From Candidatus Babelota bacterium (GTDB taxonomy: Bacteria; Babelota; Babeliae; Babelales; Vermiphilaceae), in contig JABSSP010000007.1 in the NCBI GenBank assembly GCA_013213985.1, positions 1-10,287 of the forward strand: DNA of 10,287 nt, written 5' to 3'. The notes under the pieces were generated by a model that was given only the letters and a program-made list of their open reading frames with translations, was not told the origin of the DNA and searched no databases. Position numbers and translations under genes: made by a program. Shown one piece after another: positions 1 to 7,207 of the stretch (the first letter of the stretch is position 1; each line of letters begins with the position of its first letter).

Positions 1-1132
1 TGGTATTGGGCAAGCACCTTCTGATGGTTTGCGCAAAGGAGTGGTTGTTGATGTTGCTCGTGCAATCAGTTCTATTAAAAGTGCGGTAAAAGAAGCAGAG
101 GAAATGGCAGGTATTCCAATCAAAAATGCGGTAGTTGGTATTTCGGGAGCGCATGTTCACTCTATTAATTCACGTGGCGTTGTTCCATTGACACGTGGAC
201 GCGTAAGAAAACGAGATGTTTCTGATGTTATTGCTGCTGCGCGAGCAGTTCCTATAAAAGATGGCGAACAAATTTTACATGCATTGCCTCAATATTTTAC
301 TGTTGATGGTGATCAACAATTAGACGATCCTGTTGGCATGCACGGTGTGCGCCTTGAAACTGAAGCGCATATTGTTATTGGTGGTGTGACATCGGTTCAA
401 AATCTTATTGAGTGTTGTCAGGCTGCCGGGTTGTACATTGACGACATTGTTCTTGAACAAATTGCATCATCACATACAGTGCTCAGTAGTGATGAACGCA
501 AATTAGGAGCAGCCATTTTAGATATTGGTGGTGGGACGTCTGACCTTGCGTTATATCGCAACGGAAGTATTATGCACACTGCTGTGTTGCCGGTTGCAGG
601 CAGTCATTTTACCAATGACCTAGCAATTGGTTTGCGTATTGCACTGCAAGAGGCAGAACGAATTAAAAAAGATCACGGTGTGGCCCTTTCTTCATTACTT
701 GCAAAAGATGAGCATATTGAAGTTAAGACGGTAAACGGGCACCAGAAAAAAATAGTATTATCATCCGAGCTTGTTCATATTTTACAACCGCGAGCAGAAG
801 AACTCTTAGAATGGGTTAATCAAGAAATACTTAGCAAGGAGTCACACATATCAATAGCTTCCGGGTTGATTATCACAGGTGGTGGTTCATTGTTGCGTGG
901 GCTTGATACATTAGCTGAAAAAATCTGTAATATGCCCGCTCGAGTTGGAAAAATAAGATTAGATGAAAAGGTGAACACATTAAGTAGCCCAATATATGCA
1001 ACGGGGTATGGCTTGCTTATGTATACAATTCATCATGCAAAAAAAAGAATGGAAAAGAGATTTTCTGATCCATTGGCCAAACGTGTTGTATCGCGTATGA
1101 AGTCATGGATTTCCGGTTTATATAATAGATAA
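1..1132 (+). CDS. ftsA: Cell division protein FtsA (5' end outside window)
   Basis: Actin-like ATPase that tethers FtsZ filaments to the inner membrane and recruits later divisome proteins. The open frame runs in from the left edge in phase with base 2, and the residues before the TTG at 29 (GIGQAPSDG) align with the N-terminal region of known FtsA, so that TTG is not the real start; roughly 30-40 residues are missing. Visible motifs are an SHS2-like 1C region (about bases 130-340), the phosphate-binding loop DIGGGTSD (521-544), the adenosine-site motif TGGGS (875-889) and a basic, amphipathic C-terminal tail ending KSWISGLYNR (about 1079-1129), the usual membrane-targeting helix. It lies 11 nt upstream of ftsZ on the same strand, the standard ftsA-ftsZ order. 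No truncation or frameshift is seen inside the window. Confidence 0.96.
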   Translation, partial: GIGQAPSDGLRKGVVVDVARAISSIKSAVKEAEEMAGIPIKNAVVGISGAHVHSINSRGVVPLTRGRVRKRDVSDVIAAARAVPIKDGEQILHALPQYFTVDGDQQLDDPVGMHGVRLETEAHIVIGGVTSVQNLIECCQAAGLYIDDIVLEQIASSHTVLSSDERKLGAAILDIGGGTSDLALYRNGSIMHTAVLPVAGSHFTNDLAIGLRIALQEAERIKKDHGVALSSLLAKDEHIEVKTVNGHQKKIVLSSELVHILQPRAEELLEWVNQEILSKESHISIASGLIITGGGSLLRGLDTLAEKICNMPARVGKIRLDEKVNTLSSPIYATGYGLLMYTIHHAKKRMEKRFSDPLAKRVVSRMKSWISGLYNR

Positions 1133-1143
1133 GGGGGGGAGTA

Positions 1144-2430
1144 ATGATAGAGCTAGAACAAGAAAAACAAAAAAGTGTTGTACCGGTTGCAACAATAAAA
1201 GTCATGGGTGTTGGCGGTGCTGGTAGTAATACCGTTGCCAATATTATAGAATCTGGATGCGAAAATATTGAATGCATTGTTATAAATACTGATGCACAAG
1301 CACTTGAACTATCCAAGGCTCCTCATAAAGTACAAATCGGAACTAAATTAACTCGTGGTTTAGGAACGGGTGCTAATCCTGATTTAGGACGACAAGCGGC
1401 AGAAGAAGATTTGGATAAAATAATGGAAGCTGTGCAAGATTCAGACATCGTCTTTTTAGCTGCAGGTATGGGTGGTGGCACCGGCTCTGGTGCAATGCCA
1501 ATTATTGCTAAAGCATTAAAAGAACGTGGAATACTTTCAGTTGCCGTGGTAACAAAACCATTTCTTTTTGAAGGTAAACGTCGTGCAGCAGTTGCAGAAA
1601 AAGCACTTGCCGAACTAAAAAAAGAAGTTGATACCTTAATTATTGTTCCTAATCAAAAACTGTTAGAAGAAGCTGGTCCAGGTATTTCAATGATTGATGC
1701 ATTTAGCATGATTAACAATATTTTAGGTCAATCAGTGCGTGGAATTTCTGATATTATTTCGCGTCCTGGTCATATTAACGTTGACTTCGCGGATGTTAAA
1801 ACAATTATGAAACTTCGTGGTGTTGCGGTAATGGGTTCTGCTCGTGCAAGTGGTGAAAAACGGGCAACTGAAGCAACGCTTAATGCAATTTCTTCTCCGC
1901 TGTTAGAAAATATGAGCATTGAAGGTGCGTACGGTGTGCTTTTAAATATCATGGGCGGTAAAAACTTAGGTTTACATGAAATTAATGAAGCAGCATCAGT
2001 TATTTATGAACAAGCGCATGAAGACGCACATATTATTTTAGGTTCGGTCGTTGACGAGTCTATGGGTGAAGAAGAAGTGCTCGTGACAGTTCTTGCAACT
2101 GGCTTTGAGCACGACAAAAAAAATGATTGTGACGAGGATGGTGGCAGCAGCGACATTAAGGTAACTGGTAGCGTTCGTGATAATTCTCATGCACGTTCTG
2201 GTTTACTCGCACAAGGGGCCGAAGAAGCTGTGCCACAAGAATCCTCTGAAGAAAAACCTAAAAAAGGTGAACAATGCCCAGAAAATTCTGAAGAAAATAA
2301 ACCAAAGTGTGATATACAAATGCAAGCAGACAAAAAAAAAGAGTGCGAAGACGCACCGCGCAAAGAAGAAAACATTTCTATTGATATGAATAACCTTGAT
2401 ATTCCAACGTTTTTAAGACGTAAAGAATAG
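1144..2430 (+). CDS. ftsZ: Cell division GTPase FtsZ
   Basis: Tubulin-like GTPase that polymerises into the Z ring at midcell. The 428-residue product has the N-terminal glycine-rich nucleotide loop (GVGGAGSN, residues 22-29), the tubulin signature GMGGGTGSG (108-116) and the T7 synergy loop NVDFADVK (212-219) with Asn212, Asp214 and Asp217 in the catalytic positions. Residues about 322-415 form a long, low-complexity linker rich in Glu, Lys, Ser and Asn. The C-terminal peptide LDIPTFLRRKE (418-428) matches the conserved tail that binds FtsA and other partners. The ATG start is supported by a very strong Shine-Dalgarno sequence, a seven-G run followed by AG just upstream (1133-1141). It is almost certainly co-transcribed with ftsA and is followed by an intrinsic terminator. 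Confidence 0.98.
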   Translation: MIELEQEKQKSVVPVATIKVMGVGGAGSNTVANIIESGCENIECIVINTDAQALELSKAPHKVQIGTKLTRGLGTGANPDLGRQAAEEDLDKIMEAVQDSDIVFLAAGMGGGTGSGAMPIIAKALKERGILSVAVVTKPFLFEGKRRAAVAEKALAELKKEVDTLIIVPNQKLLEEAGPGISMIDAFSMINNILGQSVRGISDIISRPGHINVDFADVKTIMKLRGVAVMGSARASGEKRATEATLNAISSPLLENMSIEGAYGVLLNIMGGKNLGLHEINEAASVIYEQAHEDAHIILGSVVDESMGEEEVLVTVLATGFEHDKKNDCDEDGGSSDIKVTGSVRDNSHARSGLLAQGAEEAVPQESSEEKPKKGEQCPENSEENKPKCDIQMQADKKKECEDAPRKEENISIDMNNLDIPTFLRRKE

Positions 2431-2450
2431 TATAATTAAGTTTATTTTTC

Positions 2451-2486
2451 AGGAGCAGTACTTATACAAGTGCTGCTCCTTTTTTA
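2451..2486 (+). terminator. Intrinsic terminator of the ftsA-ftsZ operon
   Basis: A 13-bp stem pairs 2451-2463 with 2468-2480 (AGGAGCAGTACTT against AAGTGCTGCTCCT, one G-U pair) around the tetraloop ATAC. A six-T run (2481-2486) and further T-rich sequence follow. It starts 20 nt after the ftsZ stop codon. This is a textbook Rho-independent terminator and marks the end of the division operon. Confidence 0.93.
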
Positions 2487-2530
2487 TTTTTACAAAAATT
2501 GTTATTTTCATGCCGTTCGATGAGAACCCA

Positions 2531-2568
2531 CTTCGATAAACTCAACACAGGCTTCGAAAAGCTTAGGG
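2531..2568 (+). repeat. Two degenerate copies of the CTTCGACAAGCTCAGG repeat
   Basis: CTTCGATAAACTCAAC (2531-2546) and CTTCGAAAAGCTTAGG (2552-2567) each resemble the core seen in better copies at 2598-2626 and 2714-2742. The second differs from the core at two of 16 positions, the first at four. They lie in direct orientation to each other. They look like older, decayed members of the same intergenic repeat family. Confidence 0.6.
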
Positions 2569-2597
2569 GTAAACGCTGCACTCAGTTTCTCACTCCG

Positions 2598-2626
2598 TTC
2601 GTCCTGAGCTTGTCGAAGGATACGAA
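2598..2626 (-). repeat. 29-bp intergenic repeat, copy in inverted orientation
   Basis: On the - strand this reads TTCGTATCCTTCGACAAG followed by CTCAGGACGAA. It matches the copy at 2714-2742 at 28 of 29 positions in opposite orientation. The ends are themselves inverted (TTCGT and ACGAA, extended by CCT and AGG with a two-base bulge), so one copy can fold into an imperfect hairpin. The two copies are 87 bp apart and could also pair with each other. Confidence 0.85.
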
Positions 2627-2658
2627 CAAGTATATTATCTCTATTAATTTTTTTCTTA

Positions 2659-2689
2659 TTGACTTAGTTGGATGAGTGTTTTCTATAAT
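2659..2689 (+). promoter_or_regulatory. Candidate sigma70-type promoter for the DUF2490-like gene
   Basis: TTGACT at 2659-2664 and a perfect TATAAT at 2684-2689 are separated by 19 bp, longer than the usual 17. The start point would fall near 2696, about 80 nt before the GTG of the next gene. A promoter is expected here because the upstream operon ends in a terminator. The transcript would carry the 2714-2742 repeat hairpin in its 5' untranslated region. Confidence 0.5.
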
Positions 2690-2713
2690 AATAAAGAACA
2701 TTAATTTTAGTCT

Positions 2714-2742
2714 TTCGTATCCTTCGACATGCTCAGGACGAA
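2714..2742 (+). repeat. 29-bp intergenic repeat, direct orientation
   Basis: TTCGTATCCTTCGACATG followed by CTCAGGACGAA matches the inverted copy at 2598-2626 with a single mismatch (T in place of A in the centre). It lies between the candidate promoter and the coding start at 2778, so it would be transcribed as a leader hairpin. Confidence 0.85.
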
Positions 2743-2777
2743 TAAAGGATATATATTTTAAAGAAATGAGTTAGAGA

Positions 2778-3482
2778 GTGTTATATACAAAAAAATATTT
2801 ATTTTTGTTATCCAGCTTTTTTGTTTGTACAAATTTCTATAATGCACATGCAAAACAATTTATACATCAACCTCAATCATGGAATAGTGTGCAATTAATT
2901 GGGCCTATTGCGTCATCAGAAAAGTGGAGTTATTTCTTTAAAGAAGAAGCTCGATTTGATTTACATGATGAACACGTATTTGACGAAAGTATAACTGACT
3001 GGGCAATTTGTTATGATGCTCTGGCTTATCTAAGATGCTGCTTAGGGACTTCGATAGTAGTTTCAACCAAAGAAAATCCTGATGAAGTCACTAAAGAGCA
3101 ACGTTTTTGGCCAGAAATAACATGGCGTGCAAAGCAAACTGATCGATATAAAATAATCTCTCGTACTCGTCTTGAAATACGGAATAATTTTGCACGTTCT
3201 GGCGTAGCGTTGCGATTTCGACAAAAAGTTATCGTACATTTTTTAAACGACAGTCGTCGAATTCATCCTTTTTGGTATGATGAACTTTTTATCAACTTAA
3301 AAAAACCTGCTTGGATTACGCGCAATACAGTAGATCAAAATCGTTTTTTTATTGGAGTAAAAGTTAAACACAATGCTATTCTTTCATGGGAGCTCGGATA
3401 TTTAAATCAAATTAAATTCGGAGATTCGGCCAATCTTATGAATCACGTAGGGATTTTTGCTATCAATATCACAATCCCATAA
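2778..3482 (+). CDS. DUF2490-like secreted protein, predicted outer membrane beta-barrel
   Basis: The 234-residue product begins with a Sec signal peptide (basic KK, hydrophobic core, likely cleavage after NAHA near residue 25). The rest is a series of short alternating strands. The pattern RTRLEIR (129-135), RFRQK (146-150), YDELFINL (167-174), DQNRFFIGVKVK (186-197) and ELGYLNQ (205-211) is what I recognise from DUF2490, a family of about 230-residue proteins thought to form outer membrane barrels; its function is unknown. The GTG start is chosen because it gives a complete signal peptide, although the Shine-Dalgarno match is weak. An ATG slightly upstream meets a stop codon two codons later. 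The gene stands alone behind its own candidate promoter. A GGGATT/AATCCC inverted pair at the 3' end (3450-3478) has a 17-nt loop and is a poor terminator. The family call is from memory of the pattern. Confidence 0.8.
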   Translation: MLYTKKYLFLLSSFFVCTNFYNAHAKQFIHQPQSWNSVQLIGPIASSEKWSYFFKEEARFDLHDEHVFDESITDWAICYDALAYLRCCLGTSIVVSTKENPDEVTKEQRFWPEITWRAKQTDRYKIISRTRLEIRNNFARSGVALRFRQKVIVHFLNDSRRIHPFWYDELFINLKKPAWITRNTVDQNRFFIGVKVKHNAILSWELGYLNQIKFGDSANLMNHVGIFAINITIP

Positions 3483-3607
3483 ATATTTTTGATGGTTCTA
3501 AGTTTTTTATAATACATTCGTAAAAGTGAGATTGAAAATTACACTAGCTTGCAAGTTAACTTTGTGATTTTAAACATTTTAAAATAAACTTTTATTTGAT
3601 GTTATTT
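3483..3607. other. AT-rich intergenic stretch, no gene seen
   Basis: No open frame of note is present on either strand. The only structure is an imperfect inverted pair, AAAAT-TA-CAC near 3535-3544 and GTGATTTT near 3564-3571, enclosing the palindrome CTTGCAAG. It could be a weak terminator between the DUF2490-like gene and the opposing decayed gene, but no clean T-run follows. Confidence 0.35.
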
Positions 3608-3922
3608 TTATTTTCTTCTACAATAATAAACTATATTTCCCTTTACTATTTTAATAATCTCATTTTTTAGTGTATTTATTTCTTGTAAGAGAATTTTTTC
3701 TGTCTGTTGTTCTCATGTTGGTTAGATGTTTTATTTTTTTTCAATCGATGAAGTGTGGTTTTCTTTTCTAGTAATTTTGTAATATTTTTTGTGCGCAGTT
3801 CCATGAGTTTTTCTATTTCAATTGGTGCTTGAGCAGTTTGATTATTATCTTTGCAATTGGCCGTTTTGGTAGTGATTTATAATAACAACGAAGGCGAAGA
3901 AAAACATATAATATAAACGCAT
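3608..3922 (-). pseudogene. Frameshifted small secreted coiled-coil gene
   Basis: I do not recognise a family. An ATG at 3922 with an AAAGG Shine-Dalgarno site 8 nt upstream (3931-3935) opens MRLYYMFFFAFVVI, a signal-peptide-like segment, but this frame stops at 3847. From 3876 the +1 frame carries a coherent Lys/Glu-rich helical stretch (ANCKDNNQTAQ, then IEIEKLMELRTKNITKLLEKK) that stops at 3676. The original frame then continues from 3712 (EQQTEKILLQEINTLKNEII) to a stop at 3608-3610. The start and final stop are in the same frame, 104 codons apart, so one insertion and one deletion would compensate. Restoring one A to the A6 run at 3700-3705 joins the last two parts smoothly. It may be a decayed gene, or an intact gene with sequencing indels. 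It diverges from the metallopeptidase gene. Confidence 0.5.
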
Positions 3923-3985
3923 TCTTTAATCCTTTAATAAAAAGATATAATATTCTTTAAACTTTTTAGATATTACCGTTTATGT

Positions 3986-4016
3986 ATGACTAATAATAGT
4001 AGTTTCTTTTTATAAT
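3986..4016 (+). promoter_or_regulatory. Weak candidate promoter for the metallopeptidase gene
   Basis: ATGACT (3986-3991) and TATAAT (4011-4016) are 19 bp apart, the same spacing as the candidate at 2659-2689. The -35 match is poor and the surrounding sequence is so AT-rich that chance TATAAT boxes are expected. It lies in the 158-bp divergent region between the decayed small gene and the ATG at 4081. Confidence 0.27.
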
Positions 4017-4080
4017 TAATGATATAGTAGACAACGTAAATAAAATATATAAATTAATTTCAAATAAGTTGTATTTTTAT

Positions 4081-5145
4081 ATGTCTCTTCAACTACGGCA
4101 AACACCTTCGGCTATCATTTTTTTTCTCTTTAGCTTTTCTCAGCCAAGTTTTTCTCTTTATTGTGAGGTGAGGCAACGATCTGAATTTCGTGAGCCTGTT
4201 CAAAGAAAGTGCGTGCCTGAGTGGCTTGTACAAGAACAAATGGATGCGCTACAAACGGTAAGTCAGACTTTTTTAGACAAACCATTTACAACAAGTGTAA
4301 GGGTTGAACCTATGCCGATTGAAAAGGAAAAAGATGCGTTAGGGGATACACAGCCTCATAATTATTATGTGAGAATTCGATTATCTTCAGCTCTTTTAAT
4401 ACAATCTAGAAGACAGCGGATCCATACACTTCATCATGAAGCTGGTCATGTGCTTTTTTATAAACCCACCGAAAATGAGAGATGGGCATTGAAGGCATAT
4501 TACGACACAGAAAAATTAGCAAAAAAAGAAATCAAGAAAAAGCCAGAAAACCCCTCCGTTAGGAGAAAAATTGTTCGTGCTATTACTTCAAATGATAGTG
4601 CTATACGGCGAGCACGAGAGACTATAAAAAATTCTGATGAGCGACTCTTGCTACTTACTAGAGGAAACAAAAAGTACCTTATGAGTATTTTAGGTACAGG
4701 ATATGATTACGGCAGATGTCTTAGGGTGCATGATGAGTTTATAGCGGAATTAATCGCCTTATTTTTAGAAGCAAAAGAACATGGCGGAAGTTTTGAACTT
4801 CGTAGGCGTAGGTCTGAAGATACGGTATACCCCAACGAATGCGAGCAGTATATTTACGCCTCTGAATTTTATGAAGATTGGCAAGAAGGTCTTGAACCTT
4901 CTGTGCACGAATATTCTAGGCGTTATTTACAAGCAAAATTTGATGGAACTTTTTCACAAGAAATGAAGGAAGCGACTAAGGGTTGGAATTTTTCTTCAGA
5001 CACAAAACGTAGAATGCTTCTTGCTCTTAGGCGAGAAAAGAAAAATCGGGAAAAGAAGGACTTTGATTGGGTTGTTTGGAAGTTATTTAATAAAGCTCAA
5101 GAGCTTACTCAATGGGCTAGCGCCAGTGATGTTGTTGATAGCTAG
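4081..5145 (+). CDS. Secreted zinc metallopeptidase candidate (HEXXH, gluzincin-like)
   Basis: The 354-residue product, counted from ATG 4081, has a signal peptide (TPSAIIFFLFSFSQ, likely cleavage near residues 24-27), so it should leave the cytoplasm. The motif HHEAGHVLF contains HEAGH at residues 119-123, the zinc-binding helix with catalytic Glu. About 95 residues later HDEFIAELIALF (217-228) offers Glu219 or Glu223 as third zinc ligand, as in gluzincins. Between them lies a Lys/Arg-rich helical insertion, and the C-terminal third is also basic (RRMLLALRREKKNREKK). A TTG at 4069 would add four residues, but ATG gives the normal signal peptide and neither has a clear Shine-Dalgarno site. 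I cannot assign a peptidase family or substrate. Its last 63 nt overlap the convergent gene ending at 5083. Confidence 0.75.
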   Translation: MSLQLRQTPSAIIFFLFSFSQPSFSLYCEVRQRSEFREPVQRKCVPEWLVQEQMDALQTVSQTFLDKPFTTSVRVEPMPIEKEKDALGDTQPHNYYVRIRLSSALLIQSRRQRIHTLHHEAGHVLFYKPTENERWALKAYYDTEKLAKKEIKKKPENPSVRRKIVRAITSNDSAIRRARETIKNSDERLLLLTRGNKKYLMSILGTGYDYGRCLRVHDEFIAELIALFLEAKEHGGSFELRRRRSEDTVYPNECEQYIYASEFYEDWQEGLEPSVHEYSRRYLQAKFDGTFSQEMKEATKGWNFSSDTKRRMLLALRREKKNREKKDFDWVVWKLFNKAQELTQWASASDVVDS

Positions 5146-6162
5146 ATCTTCTTTTGATGTGCGTTCTAACCACTCAGTGGTAATTTTATCTGTTAACTTG
5201 CGTAACTCTTTTTTGTATTGATCCATTTGTTTTTCAGACACTGTAGTATAGGTAAAATATTTAATCCCATTCATTGGGTTAAGCGTAATGTCTTTGGACA
5301 AAATAATGCGCGCTTGTAATTCGTCCATGCATGTTTTATTTGGATCAATATGATCCCAGGGACCTGTATCATAATTCACTGGAGGAATAGACAAGAGTTT
5401 TTCAGGATTATTACGGTACATTTCTAATATTGGTGAAATTTTAGTGTGGCGATTTTTACTTGCTGAATAATACGTTTTATCAAGTTGTTGGTGGTATGGC
5501 TCAAGCCAGTAGTGCGATAAATACACGCAGGAATCAACCAAATCTTTTGGTATAAAAATCTGTATGAGTGAGCCTTCTTTTGTTTGAGTCATGTAGTTAA
5601 GTCCTATCAAATCATCAATAAATTTTTCATTCAAGTCTAGTTTGGTAAACATATCTTGAACGATGCCGTAAAGGTTTGGTTTACTCATAGCAAAGTTATT
5701 ATAAAAATATTCAAATGTGCAACATCCCCAGTCGAACAAGTTACCAAAGAGTGACAAGTTAACGCAGAGAACTTCGATTTCATCATGAGATGTATAATTT
5801 TCTATAAATGTATCAATATCGACAGATTGCGGTGCATTAAACCATGGACGTAAAAAGGTGAAATCTTTTTTATGATGATGAATACCGAGCAGATTAAAAA
5901 GCTCTTTCGTAAAGTCGTGTATAATGCGCAAATTACCTGATTGACCATGATAAAATACATAATGTGTGTCATACAATTCTTTTTCACGATCTAAGCATTG
6001 ATCAATTATCAGTTTATATTCTTTGAGTTCGTTTTTCCATTTGTTTTCTACATCCTTTTGATGAACAGAAAGGTAGGCTTCAGTTTGAGTTTGTGAAAAT
6101 AAAATATTTGTAGCGCACAATAATGCAAACATTACCGTAGAGTACAATTTAAGCCATTCCAT
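5083..6162 (-). CDS. Secreted protein of unknown family, paralog B
   Basis: I do not recognise a named domain. The 359-residue product has a signal peptide (MEWLKLYSTVMFALLCATNILFS, cleavage near residue 23) and is clearly related to the adjacent upstream gene. Shared blocks, in order, are HYVFYHGQ (67-74) leading into LRIIHDFTKELFNLLGI, FLRPW (103-107), VNLSLFGN (134-141), GCCTFEYF (146-153), IPKDLVDSCVYLSH (204-217), NRHTKISPILE (237-247) and LQARIILSKDITLNP (282-296). Three cysteines are common to both paralogs (56, 148, 212), consistent with an exported, possibly disulfide-bonded fold. Relative to its partner it has an extra segment of about 20 residues between the RHTKIS and LQARI blocks. 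Its start overlaps the upstream gene by 14 nt. Its 3' end runs 63 nt into the opposing metallopeptidase gene. Confidence 0.85.
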   Translation of the reverse strand: MEWLKLYSTVMFALLCATNILFSQTQTEAYLSVHQKDVENKWKNELKEYKLIIDQCLDREKELYDTHYVFYHGQSGNLRIIHDFTKELFNLLGIHHHKKDFTFLRPWFNAPQSVDIDTFIENYTSHDEIEVLCVNLSLFGNLFDWGCCTFEYFYNNFAMSKPNLYGIVQDMFTKLDLNEKFIDDLIGLNYMTQTKEGSLIQIFIPKDLVDSCVYLSHYWLEPYHQQLDKTYYSASKNRHTKISPILEMYRNNPEKLLSIPPVNYDTGPWDHIDPNKTCMDELQARIILSKDITLNPMNGIKYFTYTTVSEKQMDQYKKELRKLTDKITTEWLERTSKEDLAINNITGASPLSKLLSFIK

Positions 6163-7207
6163 ACGTTACTCCTTGTGTGTTGTTGTGAAGCGCAATGTAA
6201 TGAGTAAGGCGTGCAAGTTTTGTATTGTCAGCGTTTATCATTTCATTTTTTTCTAATGATTCTGTAACAATAGTATTGGCAAGTTCGCTAAGCTGTTCCT
6301 GATAATCTGATGTGCTATTTTGTTCACCATCAACATAACGAATGAGTTTAATATCACTTTCAGGATTAAGGACTATGTCTTGTCCAAGCAAAATACGTGC
6401 TTGTAAAGTTCCAAGATCTTCAATGGATTTTGGATCTTTTTTACATTTTTCTAAAATGGTTGATATTTTTGTGTGCCGTTCTTTCTTTTTGTCAAAGCAT
6501 GATACCACAATATTATTTCGATAAGGAGTTCCGTATGCATGCGAAAGGTACACACATTGGTCGATTATTTTTTTGGGTATTAAAATTTGGAACAGGCTTG
6601 CTTTGTACTCATCTTCACCTTTCATTATACCTAACACATCATAAACATAATTTTTGTTGAGATTAAAGCGAGTAAATATTTTTTCTATTGCTGATTTAAC
6701 TGCTGGGGCGCCGATGCTTAGGTTACTTTTAAAATAATCATAAGTGCATTCACCATAATTGTAATGGTTGCCAAATAATGAAATGTTGACACTCAATAGT
6801 TTGTTTCGTAAGTCAGATCTATGATCATACCAACCGTGGTGAGATCCTTTTTCTTCATTATCAATAAAAGTATTCACATCAGTTGTTTTTTCATTTGCAT
6901 ACCACGGGCGGATAAATTCAAAATCCGAAAGGGGTTTTATGTTGAGCAGTGTGTAAAGCTCTTTTAAAAAATCTTGTAAAATACGCAACGAACCAACTTG
7001 TGCATGATAAAAAACATAGTGCGAATCATTATATTTTTTTTCTTGCTCAATGCATTTTTTTGCTATAGCGCTGTTTTTCCAATCATTTTTGATCTCGGTT
7101 TTATAGCGATCAAGACAGGCTTCCGTTTGTGTTTTTTGAGCGGAAATGTTCCGCGTTGAACATAGCGCTAAAGCAACTAAGAAAAAATATTTTTTAACTA
7201 CTTTCAT
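6149..7207 (-). CDS. Secreted protein of unknown family, paralog A
   Basis: The 352-residue product, counted from ATG 7207, has a signal peptide MKVVKKYFFLVALALCSTRNISA (cleavage near residue 23) followed by QKTQTEA, matching QTQTEA in paralog B. Conserved blocks are HYVFYHAQ (63-70), FIRPW (98-102), VNISLFGN (140-147), GECTYDYF (152-159), IPKKIIDQCVYLSH (210-223), ERHTKISTILE (243-253) and LQARILLGQDIVLNP (268-282). It carries an extra hydrophilic segment (EEKGSHHGWYDHRSDLRN, about 118-135) that B lacks. An ATG at 7225 would add six residues, but 7207 is preferred: it has GGGGA 8 nt upstream, gives a normal signal peptide, and forms TAATG with the shifted frame of the preceding gene. Function is unknown; export and tandem duplication are what the sequence shows. 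Confidence 0.86.
   Translation of the reverse strand: MKVVKKYFFLVALALCSTRNISAQKTQTEACLDRYKTEIKNDWKNSAIAKKCIEQEKKYNDSHYVFYHAQVGSLRILQDFLKELYTLLNIKPLSDFEFIRPWYANEKTTDVNTFIDNEEKGSHHGWYDHRSDLRNKLLSVNISLFGNHYNYGECTYDYFKSNLSIGAPAVKSAIEKIFTRFNLNKNYVYDVLGIMKGEDEYKASLFQILIPKKIIDQCVYLSHAYGTPYRNNIVVSCFDKKKERHTKISTILEKCKKDPKSIEDLGTLQARILLGQDIVLNPESDIKLIRYVDGEQNSTSDYQEQLSELANTIVTESLEKNEMINADNTKLARLTHYIALHNNTQGVTYGMA
6169..6174 (-). promoter_or_regulatory. Ribosome binding site of paralog B inside paralog A
   Basis: AAGGAG lies 6 nt before the ATG at 6162 and within the last codons of the upstream paralog (the Q-G-V region). It fixes the start of the downstream gene and, with the 14-nt overlap, indicates translational coupling. 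Confidence 0.88.

Noticed and set aside
1017..1316. A 99-codon - strand open frame across the ftsA-ftsZ junction
   Set aside because: It is antisense to two well-conserved genes and its translation is low-complexity with no signal or motif.
2177..2389. Open frames on both strands inside the ftsZ linker
   Set aside because: They arise from the low-complexity Lys/Glu linker of ftsZ; the ftsZ frame continues to a canonical C-terminal peptide.
2598..2742. CRISPR array made of the 29-bp repeats
   Set aside because: There are only two good copies, in opposite orientation and 87 bp apart, with no regular spacers or cas genes.
4069..4080. TTG at 4069 as the metallopeptidase start
   Set aside because: It adds only four residues, lacks a properly spaced Shine-Dalgarno site, and the in-frame ATG at 4081 already gives a normal signal peptide.
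5083..7207. ADP-ribosyltransferase or PARP-like reading of the YVFYHGQ motif
   Set aside because: The YHG resemblance to the His-Gly motif of such enzymes is short, paralog A has YHA instead, and I could not place the remaining catalytic residues.
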